Shown: positions 1-12,277, numbered from the stretch's first letter. The stretch is DNA of 64,000 nt from Cutaneotrichosporon cavernicola (GCF_030864355.1 NC_083395.1:1426001-1490000); one strand, 5' to 3'. The notes: generated from the letters alone by a model not told the origin. Numbers and translations: made by a program.

Positions 1-319
1 TGACGTCCATCTGTTCTAGACCAGCCCTCATTACCCTCATTACCTTGGCTTGCCTCGTTCTAGACTTTGTAGCCAGCTTTGGTGGCGACTCTGCAACGCT
101 CTCTAATACTCTGCTAATGCGTCTGCTTCATATCACGTACAACTGCCGCCGTGGCGGGGTGCTTTACAATGCTATGTGCTCATGTCCGTTGAATGCAATG
201 GTGAAAACGTGCTGGTATGCTGGTAATGGGAATGGAATGGAATGGAGTCAAGGACGCGTTCGTTGTTGCGGCCCGGAAGAATGGTGTCCGTGGCGCCATA
301 GGAGGCGATATTAAACGAT
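1..319. other. Window edge, no gene recognised
   Basis: This is the 3' flank of the minus-strand gene ending at 320. The short open frames here show no domain, and nothing else can be supported. It may hold the 3' UTR of the 320-2467 gene. Confidence 0.5.
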
Positions 320-2467
320 TTAAATGTTGAAATAGAACAAGCCCTTGTTGGGGTTCTGCACGACGCCCTTGGGAAGCTCGTACGTGCGGTGCTCGGTACG
401 CTTCTCCCAGTCAAAACCGGGGCGCGGGATCGAGCCAGAGAGGCGGGGACTCGCCGAGTAAGGCGACGTGGTCGAGCTCGTTGGACCCGTGGCAGTGCCG
501 TTTGAGAGCGAGGCCGCGGCGAGACTAAGCGAGTTGGAAGGAGCGCCGATCTGGAGCCCGGCAATGTCCGGGAGCGCGGCAGACGAGCCGTAGCGCGAGC
601 CATTGGGCGAGAAGCCCACAGTGCTGGCACCACGAGAAGGTACCGGCGTCCCGCCCGTCTGGGGCGTGCGGCTGCGTGCCGTCGAACTGGACGACGCAAG
701 TGCACTCGGGCCGGGGCGGGCGCGGACGGGGATCGGCAGTGGCAGAGCAGTCGACGCAGCAGGCACTGGCGACAGGGTACCATAGCGCGAGCTGGGGTCA
801 CGCGAGCGGCTGCGGCTCCGCGAAGCGGCGCGGCGCTGCTGATCAGGCGTCATGTACCGGATCTGCCAGCCGCCGTGCTCAATCTCGAATGATTGCTTAG
901 GCGTCACCTCACAGTACGAGTTTTGCCGCCCACGACGCTCCGGGTCGGGTGACTGGGGAAGGGAGCCAACAACAAAGCCATTCTCCGAGCAGCCGGTGTT
1001 ACGACGCGCCCGGTCGCGGATCTCGGCCTTGCCAAAGCTGTCCCAGGTGGCGCCAGTAGATCCCTGGCGAGTCCGCATGCAGCGAATCGTACCAGAAGTT
1101 GACCGTTGAGGAACGGGGGCAATCGAGACGCTCGTGCTCCGGCTGTCGGGAGTGGCCGAACCGGCAAGGAGCGGTGGCGACATGGCGCCTCCGTCACGTG
1201 CAGGGAATCCCGACGCATACGCCTGCATCAGATAGGCAGTGTGCGATGGTGCCGAGCCGACTTCCTGCTGTGCGGCGCAGAGGGCAGGCGAGCTCAGGCC
1301 ACCAAGCGAAGTGTGGCTAAGCGCAGAACGAGTCAGAGCCGCACGCTGGATACCCGAGCCATCCGACGACGACGACATGGAGCGGCGAGCGCTTGCCATG
1401 CTGTCAGGCGTGAGAGTGTGCATAGGCGTCATGGCGCAAAGGGAGCCGACATTGGACGACGAACGCCTGGAGTTGTTGTCCTGGTCGCCGTTCCAGAGGG
1501 AAGCAAGCGAGTCGCTCGACGTTCCAGAGGCGGAGCGGGGCCCAGACGAACGTTGGCGCATCATCTGCTGCTGGACCGAGACGTCGACCTGAGGACGCAG
1601 GGTACGGCTCTCGCGCCATGCGTCATCTGGAGAGTCGCGAGCAAGCCGGAAGAAGTCCAGCGTCTTTGGCATTGATCCAAATGCGTCGGGAGTTCTTGCG
1701 ACGCCACGAACCCCGTTCGAGGAATCCGTGTCCGAACCGAGGAGAGGGGAGGGAGGGGCTGCACTCGGTGAAACATGTAGTCCGGCGGCGACGAGGGCAT
1801 CCGAGTACGTGAAACCAACGCCCAGAGCACGGCTAAGATCAGTGGCATTTGCCGATGACGACCCGGCATCCTTGTCTGCGCATTCGCGGGTGCAGTAGAT
1901 GCTCGAGACAAACGGTTCGGGAGGCGGTGGCGTAACCACCTTGATGGCGTCAATCTTCGGAGAAGCAGAGGGGACATTGTTGCCACTCCCCGAAGAAGAA
2001 GGCGAGGTGGTGAGTGGGGGTGGTTGTGTGGCGGAGGGTGCTGGTGCCTTCGGGACAACCTTTGCGAGCTTGGCGCCGACGGCAGGGTTGGCAAGACGGG
2101 GAACAGGCCGAAGGGTGGGCCTTGTTGTTTTTACGCCGTTTGCTGTGCGGGTAGTTGTTGTGCCATCCGGGTTCTTGATCTGTAATTGCGTCAATCCTGT
2201 ACAATCATGCAGTCATGTAACGCAGCGGATGCAGTGATGCGGATGACGCGCCAGAGGTATGTCGGTTGGACCGCAATTACTGCCCAGCCAACGCGCCCAG
2301 TTTTGCCGCAAACCGCAAAGCCAATTGCGACTCACCCGAATAGCACCTGCAGGCGCGGCGCGCTTTTTGCCACCAGCATTCAAAGACTTCTTGTCCTCTG
2401 GTCCTGGTGGTGGTGGCGCGATGAGACGGTCGCACACAATGCAGTAGTTCTGGAAAGACTCGTCCAT
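320..2467 (-). CDS. Ecl1-type (life-span regulatory factor) zinc-finger protein, 2 exons
   Basis: Exons are 2467-2336 and 2179-320, giving about 663 aa. Exon 1 starts at the only in-frame ATG (MDESF) and carries YCIVCDRLI. Exon 2 supplies SSIYCTRECADKD. Together they give the CxxC...YCxxxC pattern of the fungal Ecl1/2/3 life-span regulatory factor domain, a small putative zinc finger at the N-terminus. In fission yeast Ecl1 proteins extend chronological life span under nutrient stress; the role here is inferred. The remaining ~550 residues are Ser/Pro/Arg-rich and low complexity, with many SP/TP sites, so phosphorylation is likely. The donor is GTGAGT after Arg44. The acceptor ATTACAG lies 10 nt after a TTGAC branch-like motif, and the join is phase 0. 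The two halves of the finger meet only after splicing, which supports the model. The protein is much longer than the yeast Ecl1 proteins, as in other basidiomycetes. Confidence 0.72.
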
Positions 2468-5400
2468 GGTGATGGTTGACACGCTGGTGGGAATAGCAGG
2501 AGGCGTGGTTGAATGGGATTGTTCAGGGTTTGACGCGGTGTTGATTTGATTATGATGTGGCTGGGTAGCGCGGTGGGCTGAGGGGGTTAGACTAGACAAG
2601 ACGTATGCGAGGCCATGATGTAGAGTGTAGAATGGGGAGGGGAAGGTGAAAGAGATGGGATGAAGGATTAAGGAAGATGGGATGAGAGCATTGAAGTGAT
2701 GGATCGATGGAGTCAAGGAGTGATGAGAGTGATCAAGGTGGGGGCGGTGGGCGTTTGATGATGAATCGATTCTAGTGATCAAGGTGAGGTGATGATTGAA
2801 TGAAAAGCAATGAGGGGTTTGGGCCCAGACTCACTTTAGTTTCTACTAAAGTCACAAGCCACACGTGCGGGTAGATTGAGGGAAGGCAAGGGCGGTGGCT
2901 GTACCCTTTGATTGTGTTTGTTGGGTTGGATCAAAGTGGATCACTGTCTTTTGCGCAGCTAATGCGCCACGGTTGGATAGTCTATCCTTTTGGATCAACC
3001 TAGGCGGTTTACGCGGGGAATGCGCCTGGAACGTGTCCTCTGTCCTCTGCCCTTGTCTGTATACACGGGGTTTGTAGACAGGGAAATTGGGAGATCCTGG
3101 CGGTAGACTCCGCAGGTGGAAATAGCCCGGGTCTGGACTGGATCGCCCTGCTTTGCCACTTGAATGGTAAGGTGGAGGAGGAAGTAACTTTTCCCCTCTG
3201 TTTGCCTACCCTGTTGTGTGCTGTGTGTCCGTCTTGTTGTGCGTTTCCTCTGATCCTCTGGGCCCAGCTGTGCCTCGTATGTGTGGGGTGGGGTTTTAAA
3301 CTTCTCGCTTTAACCGTCTCTATCCTTCAATGACCGCGGTAGTGACTCGAGGCGTAGATAACGGTTCGAGTATTCAAACTATCCGTAGCCGTCTGTCGAG
3401 AGTCGTGTCCGATACTATTCTTGCGTACTGGAGCGTGCTAGAACGTGCGAGCGTGGGTCCGACGTGGACGTGGGGCGCGTCCAAGTGAGACTTGTGACAG
3501 GCGGTCAATTCCGCTCCGACAATACCCGGGTCGGTGGAGGTGGAGGCAGGGCGGATCCCGGCTCACTTTACGCGAGACGTGATGTGATGGCTTTGTCAAC
3601 GAGCCAGCCAGAGAGAGTGATAGGATGGGGAAGGTGGCGAGGTCGAATGTTATCCAAGAGAATAGAGTGACAAGTCGAGGAAGAGCAATGTCGAGGATAG
3701 GTGGTAGGAAAAAGTGTCGCGTGAGATGCGGGGGAATTTCCGAGTCACGCAAAAAGCCAATGTGAGAGTGTGGCGTTGACCGTATCAGGCGCGCTACGAT
3801 GCTGCGTTCGGTTACAGTGTGGGGAGAACGATTGAATGCAACGCAATGCGATGCGATGCGATGCAGTAGAGTAAGGAGTAAGAGTATGATGCAGAGATCA
3901 GAACATTGCGGCGTGCGCAGATGGGCCAAAAACAAGCCAAGCTGCCGGGCCGTTAGGTTCAACGCCGTAGCCCGTAGCCCGATAGCCCGGGTTTCCGTGG
4001 CCGTGGTCTGGGCGCGGGTATCAGTCCAGCAGCAGCTAGCGGGGCTGCGCTCAGCTGGGCGGGGCAAAAGGGCCTGTCGGCAATGTCTCGGCGACCTATC
4101 GCCTGCTTTTTCGATTCTACAGGTTAACAGCGGGCAGGCAGGGGTGTCATGCCCATGTGTGGCCGGCCCGAAGCCCGGGCCTGGTCAAATCCCTGTCCCA
4201 AGAGTTCTGGCCTGCTGAGCCGCAGTTAATAGCAACATGTCGTCTCTTATCCCCACGCGAGATCCTTCAGGGTTAACAGTCCACTTTCCCTATCATCCAA
4301 TATCCTTGCCTCTGAGGGGTACTGCGTATGCGTACTGCCTACTTCTAGATCTCGTCATCATACATCCTAATGTGCCATTAATCTCGGGAGACCCGCAAAT
4401 TCATCTACTCATCTATATCACAGCGCCTTGTTATGTGGCGGGCTTCGAGTGGCAAGGGCGTTCATATACTACCCCCACGGCCACCGCCTCGTTTCATCTA
4501 GCAATAGCCATGCAATCACTCTGACATCCTCGTATCCTCCAACGGCGCCGCCGTACCCGTGCGCATTCAAGCATCTACAGAAGAATACCAGGCCGAGTGG
4601 CGACGTCGCTGTCTTTTGCCCACCATGCACGGATCGCCGTATGTCCCCCTGTGGCGTCATCCATTCCTGTCTTGTTCTTTCCCCGGATCCCCTCTTCCCC
4701 CTTCCCCACCTAATCCCACCAGGATACGCCGTCGCCAGTCGTATGTATTCGAGTCGGACAAGACGTCATCCCCCCATCACATCTCGGATCGGGTCCCCTT
4801 CCGAGCGCACCGACATTTGGGTCGGTGGGGTGTCTTTGATCAGCTGATGTGGGGCCTAGTGGGGATCCCGGGTTTGTGGAGCTTAAAGGCGGGTTAGGCG
4901 GGTCGGTAGGGGAAAGTCGGAGAAACAGCCCAATCAGCCCCAGCCTGCGGGTCATCCTCGGTACCTCTGCTGAGCTGGATATACGGTGACTCGGGTGCTC
5001 ATCATGCCGAGGAACTACCGACTGCCGAGGGAGGGATGAGGCATGTGATGTGGTGTGGGCCTCTGGGCGGTAAACGGGCCGTGAGTGCGGGCCTGTTCCT
5101 CTTCTTCATCCATTCAAATCCTGCATGACGCCGAAACGGGGGGCCGAGGACGCCGAGGATGCAGAGGAGGTATCGCCAAGAAATGCGGGGGGCCGATGAC
5201 GCCGAGGATGCAGAGGAGGTATCGCCAAGAAACGCCACATTCTGAGACCGGTGTAGTAGGCCAAGTCTTGGCCACCGAGGAACCGAAGAACCGGCTTCAG
5301 TCCGAGTACCGCAATGTGACACGCTTCTCTTTTGTTGGGGACCAAGCCGTTCAATAAGCCGCTTGGACATTAGGAAAGGAGTTTAATAGGCCCCTATTAG

Positions 5401-6328
5401 ACATAGGTCATTGGGTGGAGCAGAGAGATAGCGCATGTCCTTGTGGCTGGAACGGAGCTTATCTGGGTGCACGTGGGAGAACTTGACGATTGGCGAGATA
5501 GAATACGCTCAAGCGCTCAGCAGCAGACGGCCAAGCGGATGCTGCGCCCCGCTTGGCAGTCTGGCCGGTTGGCGGGGCGTCTGCGTGAGATTAAAAGGCA
5601 CTGCATCGCCATGGTCGTGTTCGCTTCACTCTCGCTTGTTACGCGAGCGATGATTGCTGCGAGCGGGGATTGCGTGACGTTTGTCGAAACCAGCCTTGAT
5701 TGAACTTCAAAACCACTCGAGGCTCTAAGCTCAGTAGTGACAGACGCGTCAGCGTGGTCCATTACGTGAGGGCATGAGGGGCAGTGCATCGCCATGCAAT
5801 GTTGGCCTCACCCTCATTTATAACTGCGAGCGCTGATTGTCATGACGTTGATGATCGGGACCTCGCTGGTGGTCTGCAACGGCCCGTCCAACTGCTTGCA
5901 GGGCTTGCTCATAACTGCTTACGAGGCGACACGAGGAACGATTTATGATTCTAAACCAACTGCGCGCACGTTCCCGTGCGGGACACATGGACACATGCAT
6001 ATGGACATGGCAACTTGTCATGTGCCTGTGTCCATGTGTGCAAGTTGCCAAGTGAGACTATCGCTCGGGTTGCGACGCGACAGCGCGGCGATGGATCCAC
6101 GCGTCACGCGTACCAACACCAACCTCCTCCCCGCCTTGCCGTATTCCGGGCCTGGACCACCACAGATGTCCAAAGCTCCTAACCTAAAACAAGACACAAG
6201 ACACGCATGTCGCATGGTCATCTACAACCCGAGTTATACTCGGCCCCCTAGCAAGGGCATCTATAAACTACTGTCGCGCATGATATCGATTATGGCCCAC
6301 ATGTACTTTCGCCTCTACAGCTACGCGC
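2468..6328. other. 3.9-kb gene-poor interval
   Basis: No coding gene can be supported. The open frames at 3438-4067 (-), 3799-4218 (+), 4428-4847 (+) and 5842-6357 (+) have no recognisable domain, no repeat-free conserved core and no GTRNGT...CTNAC-AG introns extending them. The interval includes the promoter of the Ecl1-like gene next to 2467 and a tandem duplication at 5138-5235. A long non-coding transcript or a fast-evolving gene cannot be excluded. Confidence 0.5.
5138..5235. repeat. 49-bp direct tandem duplication
   Basis: Two head-to-tail copies begin with GGGGGGCCGA at 5138 and 5187. They differ at about two positions (GGACG/TGACG and AAATGC/AAACGC). There are only two copies, in non-coding DNA, and the near identity suggests a recent slippage or duplication event. 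Confidence 0.9.
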
Positions 6329-7655
6329 CTACGCACGTGCACGCTTACGCGATTTAAAGCCAGACGACCCTCTGTCGCGCTTCATTCCTCCAGGCCCAAA
6401 TAGCATGCCACGCCGCGCCGGCATCTCCTCCTCCTCCTCCTCCTCCTCATCACTGTCGTCAACCAGGTCAGCCTGCAGATCGTCGTCGTCGCCGATCGGC
6501 CCCTGGTCCACGTCCATCGACTGGAAGCCCGCGAGGGTGCGATGCGTTCGTGGTGGCGTCTCGGGCTCGGGCTGCGTCGCGGGTGCGACGGGTATCGCAG
6601 GCGTTGGGAACAGCAGACGAGGTTTCGGGCAGGGATGTGGGTCAAAGTCCGGGTGTGTCGGGTCGAGTTGAGATGGTGCATACTCCGTTTCGGGAGGGAA
6701 GAACGGGTTGGCGAACACCTTCTTGGATCCGCGGCTGTCGTTAGCTTTTGCTTCTCTAGAGTGGCACGGCAACTCACAAAACATAGGTGACATGCGGGCT
6801 GTCTTCCCGAGTCGGGTTTGCGCGCACCACCTCTCCCGGCTTCGCGATGAATGGGTTATCCTCGTCCATCATCGCCTGTCGCCGTGCGGCCGCGGTTAAC
6901 GCTTCCGAAGTGCGGTCGAGCCCAACAGGGACGCGAGGGCGTCTCCGAGGGTGCGGTGACAGGGAACGCTCCTCGCTCGGGCGCAATGCCTGAGGAACAT
7001 AGGACGTCTCAGTTCCAGGCGTAGGCGGGACAGGCCGAGACTGGGAAGACGACCAGGAAAGGAACGGGTTGGCCGTGCGCGAGCTGGACGGCTGCACAAG
7101 GAAAGGGTTTTCATGGTGGTCGACAGTCACCTTGTCGACAGGCCCGTGCGAGCTGCGCATCACTCCGCCCATTCCCACGCCAACACCAAGCCTTGCGCCA
7201 AACTTGATATCAGACGTCCCATCCGCCTGCGTTAGCCCCATCTGCTGCGCAAACATCAGTCCGGGCCGTCTCCGTGGCGGCACCCGCTCAGCAGGCTCAG
7301 AAGGCTCAGCGGCCGACTGTGCAAAGAAGAACTGGGTGTGCCCTGTTGGTGACGCGGGATCCTCGGTGCTGGGGGATCCGCGCTTGCGTGGAAGAGTCTG
7401 GGGCGTGGGAAGGTGGATGCCAGAGTGATCAGACGGTGCGAGGGTGTCTGTCCGGCGACGCTGGGTCACGGGCGTCGGTAAGTGGAGCTGCGGCTTTTCG
7501 GGCGTGGGCATACTGTGGGAAACGTGAGCTTCAACTTGCAGCGGGAGGTGAGCGACGACGTACGCTGACATGACGTCGACTCCTCGTCCACGGCGGCGGC
7601 GCTCGGCGCTGCGCGGAGGGTCGATGGAGATGGACGGCATGTTGGGTGACTCCAT
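6329..7655 (-). CDS. Pro/Ser-rich protein with four NPF motifs, 3 exons
   Basis: Exons are 7655-7564, 7512-6778 and 6734-6329, giving 410 aa. The start is the ATG of MESPNMPS; the frame reaches further upstream only through a non-ATG codon. Intron 1 (51 nt, GTACGT...CACAG) is in frame and could be retained. Intron 2 (43 nt) ends CTAACGACAG. I do not recognise the family. Visible features are two LPTP segments followed by basic runs (LPTPVTQRRR, LPTPQTLPRKR), four NPF tripeptides (ENPFL, ANPFL, DNPFI, ANPFF), an acidic run of Asp/Glu near the C-terminus, and a C-terminal basic tail (KSRKRARA) that may be a nuclear localisation signal. NPF motifs can bind EH domains of endocytic proteins, but the basic tail and many TP sites fit a nuclear CDK substrate equally well. 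The function is unassigned. Confidence 0.68.
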
Positions 7656-9685
7656 CTTGACGCGGTCACTGATGATGGGTGATGAGGACAAGGGGTACTT
7701 GACGACGAGGAGAGCAATGAATGAGCAATGGTTATGTGCAAGTGAAAGGCCAACTGGGTGTGGTTAGGACTGGCGAACAAAGGATGCGAGTGAGCGCGAG
7801 GGGTGCCAGAAGTGATGACCGCCGTCGGGGGCGTCGTTGGCGTTGTCGTGTGGGAAACAATGGGGCGAGGGGCGGTGTGAAGGATGCGTGTCGCTGTTCA
7901 CGCGTTGATTGTGGAGATGAGGAGTGTAGAGTGTGCGAGGATGAGGATGAGGATAAGGATGAGGATGATGGGAAGGGTGATGAGGTATCGTCCCGCGATG
8001 CCGAGTAGAAAGCAAAGAGTGATGTCGAGAGTCCCTACCGGAGGGGCCTCTACTTTGGATGTTTGTTGTTGCGGAGGTGGAGGAGGGAGGGGAGACGGGT
8101 AAGGGGGGTGGAGAGGGGGGAAGTGATAAGATGTGATGCGTGTGTTGGATGAGAAACAGGATGTTTTGTGTTCGACTCTCAACGTTGACTATGGTTTGCG
8201 TGTGTTTGCAAAAGGGAAACAAGATGACAGTTGAAGGGAAAAGCTAGACGCGACCCCCATGGCCCAATGGGCCCATGCATGACCCCACTCCCAACTACCT
8301 TGCCACTCTCTTTGCAAGATGGCTGAATACTTAAATTCTATTGGATACGTCATACGCTACATAAGAGCTACATTACTCTTTGCTGTAAAGCACGTGGCAG
8401 ATACCAAAGCAAGGACTAACCTGATTAGGATTATTTGTGGCGCACAACTGTGGTATTAGGATACCCCAAAGTAGCGCAAAGGCAGAGGCATCAGGGTATG
8501 TAAGAAGGCGTACCACACAGTGGCTGGTCAGTTAAGACAAGCCACATTAGCGCAGAGGACGCGAACGTGAGTAAGAATTTCAGGGTATCCCTCAGGAACA
8601 CAAGGACGCGTTTGTACCCAATTATACCCAACGAACGGGACATGGTCCCGGTTTGACCATTAGAGTAATGACTTGGATGACTGAGGCCTTTACATTTTGG
8701 TACAACTCCTTGAACCTCATCCCCACCCTTGAGTTTCCCTGTAGACGCAATGGCCATTGGTGCAATGGACGAGCCACTCCCCCTTTGGTATGACCCTATG
8801 TGTGTCGCGTCCAGTAGGCTCTCATGCCCCGATTATCCTGAATATGTGGCTGAACTGGCGCTAGTAAGGGAAGACATGACTATCAGGATACAGGATACAA
8901 ACAAGGCATACGAGCAGTACAAGGTAGAAGACCCACCACTTGTAAATAGCACTCTGGTACTCTGGTCAACTCGTCACCATGAGAAAAGAACCCAGTATTC
9001 ATTGCACCCCCAGGGGTTTAGGTCGGGTTGCAACAGGGATGCTCACAGCGCAACAGGTGACCACAAAGCACAGGTTGTAAATAGAAGAGGAGCAACGATG
9101 CTTCAGGCTCCCATAATCGTCGCTGAGGTGAGGCACACCTATGGCCCATGGCCGGCTTGGCCCAGGAGCCCAGTCCATGTGTTGCTCCGTGTCCCAACGT
9201 GCCATGAGGCCGTCCGAGCCCCTTGCGCCCCGTGCACCTGTTGGCTAATGTGAAGATGAACAGTAGATCAGTAAAGCCTTTTTGTGTAACTTCAATACCC
9301 TCATACCATCTCTCAAACGCACACTCCTCCTTTCTAATCACAACCTCCCCCCCTCCCCCCTTCCTTCCTCCTTACCAAGGCCTGGTGCCACTTGGTCCCC
9401 ACACGCACAGACCTTCTCTTCTCTTCACATCTCCATCTTCCTCCCTCCTCCTCTAACATCCTTATAACGATCCATCTGTGCGTGGCAGGCCACCCACCCT
9501 CCTCCTACTTTTGCTACACCCTCGTTCGACAACCCGTCTGTGACGGTAACAACACTCGACAAGCTCGACATTCATTTACAGGTTTTGCGTGCTGGACACT
9601 TGAAGCCTTAGCCTTGACTCGACTCGACAACACCCATCACGACACTACACCCACGCCGAATCGACAGAACGAACACCCCGACATA
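7656..9685. other. 2-kb intergenic region between divergent genes
   Basis: The interval holds the promoters of the NPF protein (-) and the PL14-like protein (+). A pyrimidine-rich stretch at about 9340-9460 lies upstream of the latter's start and probably belongs to its 5' leader. At 8300-9250 the composition is more AT-rich than the flanking genes. An open frame at 8729-9253 (+) has no recognised domain and is not called as a gene. Confidence 0.5.
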
Positions 9686-11170
9686 ATGCGCCTCACTTTC
9701 CTTCTCATCCTCCTAGCGGCTGCCGTTTCAGCTTTGCCGACCCGCTTTGACATGAGCGGCGTTGATCGCCGCAGTATCCTGCTTTCCGCTCCTCCGGCTG
9801 CCCGGGCCGACCACGCTGCCCTTGTGTCTGACCACGTCCATGGTCGCCGGGCTGGTCAGGGGTTTGGCCACCGCTCCGGCTTACGCAAGGTGCGTCGCTT
9901 GAAGAGCAAGCGTGCTCGCAAGTGCCAGCCTCGCACCTCCTCGTCTACGACTACACCGACTCCCACTAGCGGCGACTGGACGCAGACCTGGTCCAAGCCT
10001 GACAACAATTCGACATCGGGCCACGGCTCATCGTCAAGTTGGTCCGACCACCCGGGCGTCGATGGCAGCTCGTCTGATAACTGGTCATCTTCGGCTACCA
10101 CGACTTTCACCACCGAGCACGGCAGGCCGTCGCCCTCGTCCAGCGAGGAGTCCTCGACCGCGTCCCATTCTTCTTCGCAGTCCTCCTGGGGCAATGAAGA
10201 GACCTCTACATCGTCGTCTACCTGGGCCACCGAGTCTGCCACCTCTTCAGAGTCCGCAACAGAGTCCAGCTGGGACAGCCAGTCCGCATCATCAACTTCC
10301 AGCTCGGAGCAGCCCAAGCCCACTGACGGTGGCCAGAGCAACGGCGAGCTCGACCACATGCTTTTCCCTAACGGTCGCGGCAAGGCGTTCTGGACCACCA
10401 GCTCTGGCGGTCTTTCCTGTGAGTCCCTCCCCACGAGTTTCACTCACACCCAAGTCGAGGAGGCTCTCCTCCCTCTCCAGTTCGGCTCGCTCCCCAACGT
10501 CGGCACTGCCCCAGACGGTGCCGTAGCTTTCCAGCAGGTCTACCCTGGCGGTCAGTACGGCAAGGGTTACTCGTTCTACTGCGGTGGTGACAAGAACGGT
10601 GTCAACGTTGAGGGCACTCGCGAGATCACCTTTGCCTACTCGGTCTACTTTGCCGACGGCTTCGCATGGACCAAGGGCGGAAAGCTTCCAGGCATCTACG
10701 GTGGCACGTCACTCGACGCGGCCAAGACGTGTTCGGGCGGCCGTTCTGAGGGCCGCGACGAATGCTTCTCTGCACGTGTCATGTGGCGCGCCAACGGCGA
10801 CGGCGAGCTCTACAACTACTTCCCTCCAGACGCCAAGAACGACTACTGCAACTTCCCCCCCAAGTCGGTGTGCAACCCCAGCTTTGGTGACTCGATCGGC
10901 CGCGGCGCGTTCCAGTTCAAGGCTGGCCAGTGGAACACTATCTCGCAGCGCCTCAGGCTCAACGACCCCGGACAAAAGAACGGCGAGCAGGAGCTGTTCA
11001 TCAACGGCCAGAGCGTCATCAAGCTCAACAATGTCATGATCACGTCCAACCCCAACGCCAAGCTCTACGGTATCATGGCGCAGACGTTCTTCGGCGGCGG
11101 CTCGTCGGACTTTGCCCCACCCAGCGACCAGACGGCCTGGTTCAAGGACTGGTCTCTCTCCATGTCCTAA
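9686..11170 (+). CDS. Secreted polysaccharide lyase family 14-like protein, intronless
   Basis: The protein has 494 aa. The start is the ATG of MRLTFLLILL, because the open frame upstream has no signal-peptide character and starts inside a pyrimidine-rich leader. Residues 1-18 form a signal peptide ending near VSALP. A basic segment (HGRRAG...KSKRARK) and about 130 residues of Ser/Thr/Trp-rich linker follow, likely heavily O-glycosylated. The C-terminal ~280 residues match the jelly-roll fold of polysaccharide lyase 14 / alginate-lyase-like proteins, with VAFQQVYPGGQYGKG, KGGKLPGIYGG, the strand AGQWNTISQRLRLN and FFGGGSSDFAPP near the end. The predicted role is binding or cleaving an acidic polysaccharide of the capsule, wall or environment. 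Substrate and activity are not visible in the sequence. A GPI signal is absent, so release from the cell is expected. Confidence 0.82.
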   Translation: MRLTFLLILLAAAVSALPTRFDMSGVDRRSILLSAPPAARADHAALVSDHVHGRRAGQGFGHRSGLRKVRRLKSKRARKCQPRTSSSTTTPTPTSGDWTQTWSKPDNNSTSGHGSSSSWSDHPGVDGSSSDNWSSSATTTFTTEHGRPSPSSSEESSTASHSSSQSSWGNEETSTSSSTWATESATSSESATESSWDSQSASSTSSSEQPKPTDGGQSNGELDHMLFPNGRGKAFWTTSSGGLSCESLPTSFTHTQVEEALLPLQFGSLPNVGTAPDGAVAFQQVYPGGQYGKGYSFYCGGDKNGVNVEGTREITFAYSVYFADGFAWTKGGKLPGIYGGTSLDAAKTCSGGRSEGRDECFSARVMWRANGDGELYNYFPPDAKNDYCNFPPKSVCNPSFGDSIGRGAFQFKAGQWNTISQRLRLNDPGQKNGEQELFINGQSVIKLNNVMITSNPNAKLYGIMAQTFFGGGSSDFAPPSDQTAWFKDWSLSMS

Positions 11171-12277
11171 CCCCAAATCTCAACCCTACCCGACGCGCGT
11201 CGCTGGTCGACGCGCGTAACTCATCTGCTCTTATCTTTCTAGGGCCTGGCGCCCTATAGCGTGGACCGTGCAGGCACTCCACGCCCTACATGTAACAAGG
11301 TTTGTCGTTGGTCACCCCCCATCCCACCTGCCTGTGCTCCATAGCCAAATGCATTACGTGTAGCGCGCAATGGGGCCACGCCTTCATGTCTCCGTGCTAT
11401 CTCTAGCGGACGCGCCCACCAACATGAGTTCCTGCAGGATTGCAGGACAAACACTCGTTCCTGTTGCCGACTGTGATGTGCCATTCGAGTCCTAAGAATC
11501 CGAGCTAGGAATAGAAGCCTCGGCCTCTTTTAGCATCCGTATATAAGGAACAGAGCACGGAAGGGCACGGAAAGCGTGGTTGGGTTCCAGGCCCGGTTCT
11601 GCCCGCATGTACACTTGAGTCATCAGTGAGGCGCGTCTCGTCTCGTCTGGTCTCGTCTGGTCTAGTGAACGGTGAAGGCGAAGGGGACCCTATCCATACA
11701 TCCCCTCATCTCCGCGTTCCAGCCACGCACCCGTCCAGCCGCGGTATGTGATGGCCACCTGCCCAGACGCGGGAGCTCTGAAGCCGGCGGTTTCCGGTTA
11801 ACACACAGTCTAGCAGGTTGTAAACAAAGGAACATTACTCTTGTCTCTGCATCAGATTGTTCTCGTGCCCCGTCCCCGTTCAGACGCGATCCGCGGAATG
11901 CGTCATCGCGTCTTGATCGATCACTGCGAGTCAGGATCGCCAGCCTCATTGTTCCCGCCATCGCCAGACTAGTTGCATTCTTCGTGCTCCAATCCCACCC
12001 AACACTTACCTCCCATTCCTCAACTCACCCACACCCACACCCACACCCACACCCACACCCACACCCAAACCACCCCCCTCCCGCCCTCTCCCCCATCCCG
12101 GATATCAGATGCAATGCATAGCGGTGTGGTGGTGCCTATACGGCGGATATGTGGGTAGGGTCCCCTCTCTATGGGTCCGTAATCGGTTTTACGCTCGTGC
12201 GTTTGGGCTATCGTCTGATTCGTCTCAGATGAACAAGGGCGGGGTGGGTGCTGGCCTCATCTACAAGTGGCCGGCAT
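11171..12277. other. 1.1-kb convergent intergenic region
   Basis: The region lies between the PL14-like gene (+) and COQ1 (-), both of which end here. No gene was recognised. It carries a CACCCA microsatellite at 12025-12066 and short TCTCGTC/TGGTCTCG repeats near 11636-11663. Confidence 0.5.
12025..12066. repeat. (CACACC)n microsatellite
   Basis: About seven tandem copies of a CACACC/ACCCAC hexamer lie in non-coding DNA, flanked by C-rich sequence. It does not match the TTAGGG-type telomere unit, so it is an internal simple repeat. Confidence 0.9.

Noticed and set aside
3438..4067. 209-codon minus-strand frame
   Set aside because: Low-information Arg/Ser/Leu/His-rich product without motif or conserved splice sites.
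8729..9253. Plus-strand frame of 174 codons in the 2-kb intergenic region
   Set aside because: No domain, no local-type introns and no good leader; composition differs from the coding genes. It may be a decayed sequence but cannot be called a gene.
12025..12066. Internal telomere repeat
   Set aside because: The unit is CACACC-like, not the TTAGGG complement, and lies between two ordinary genes.
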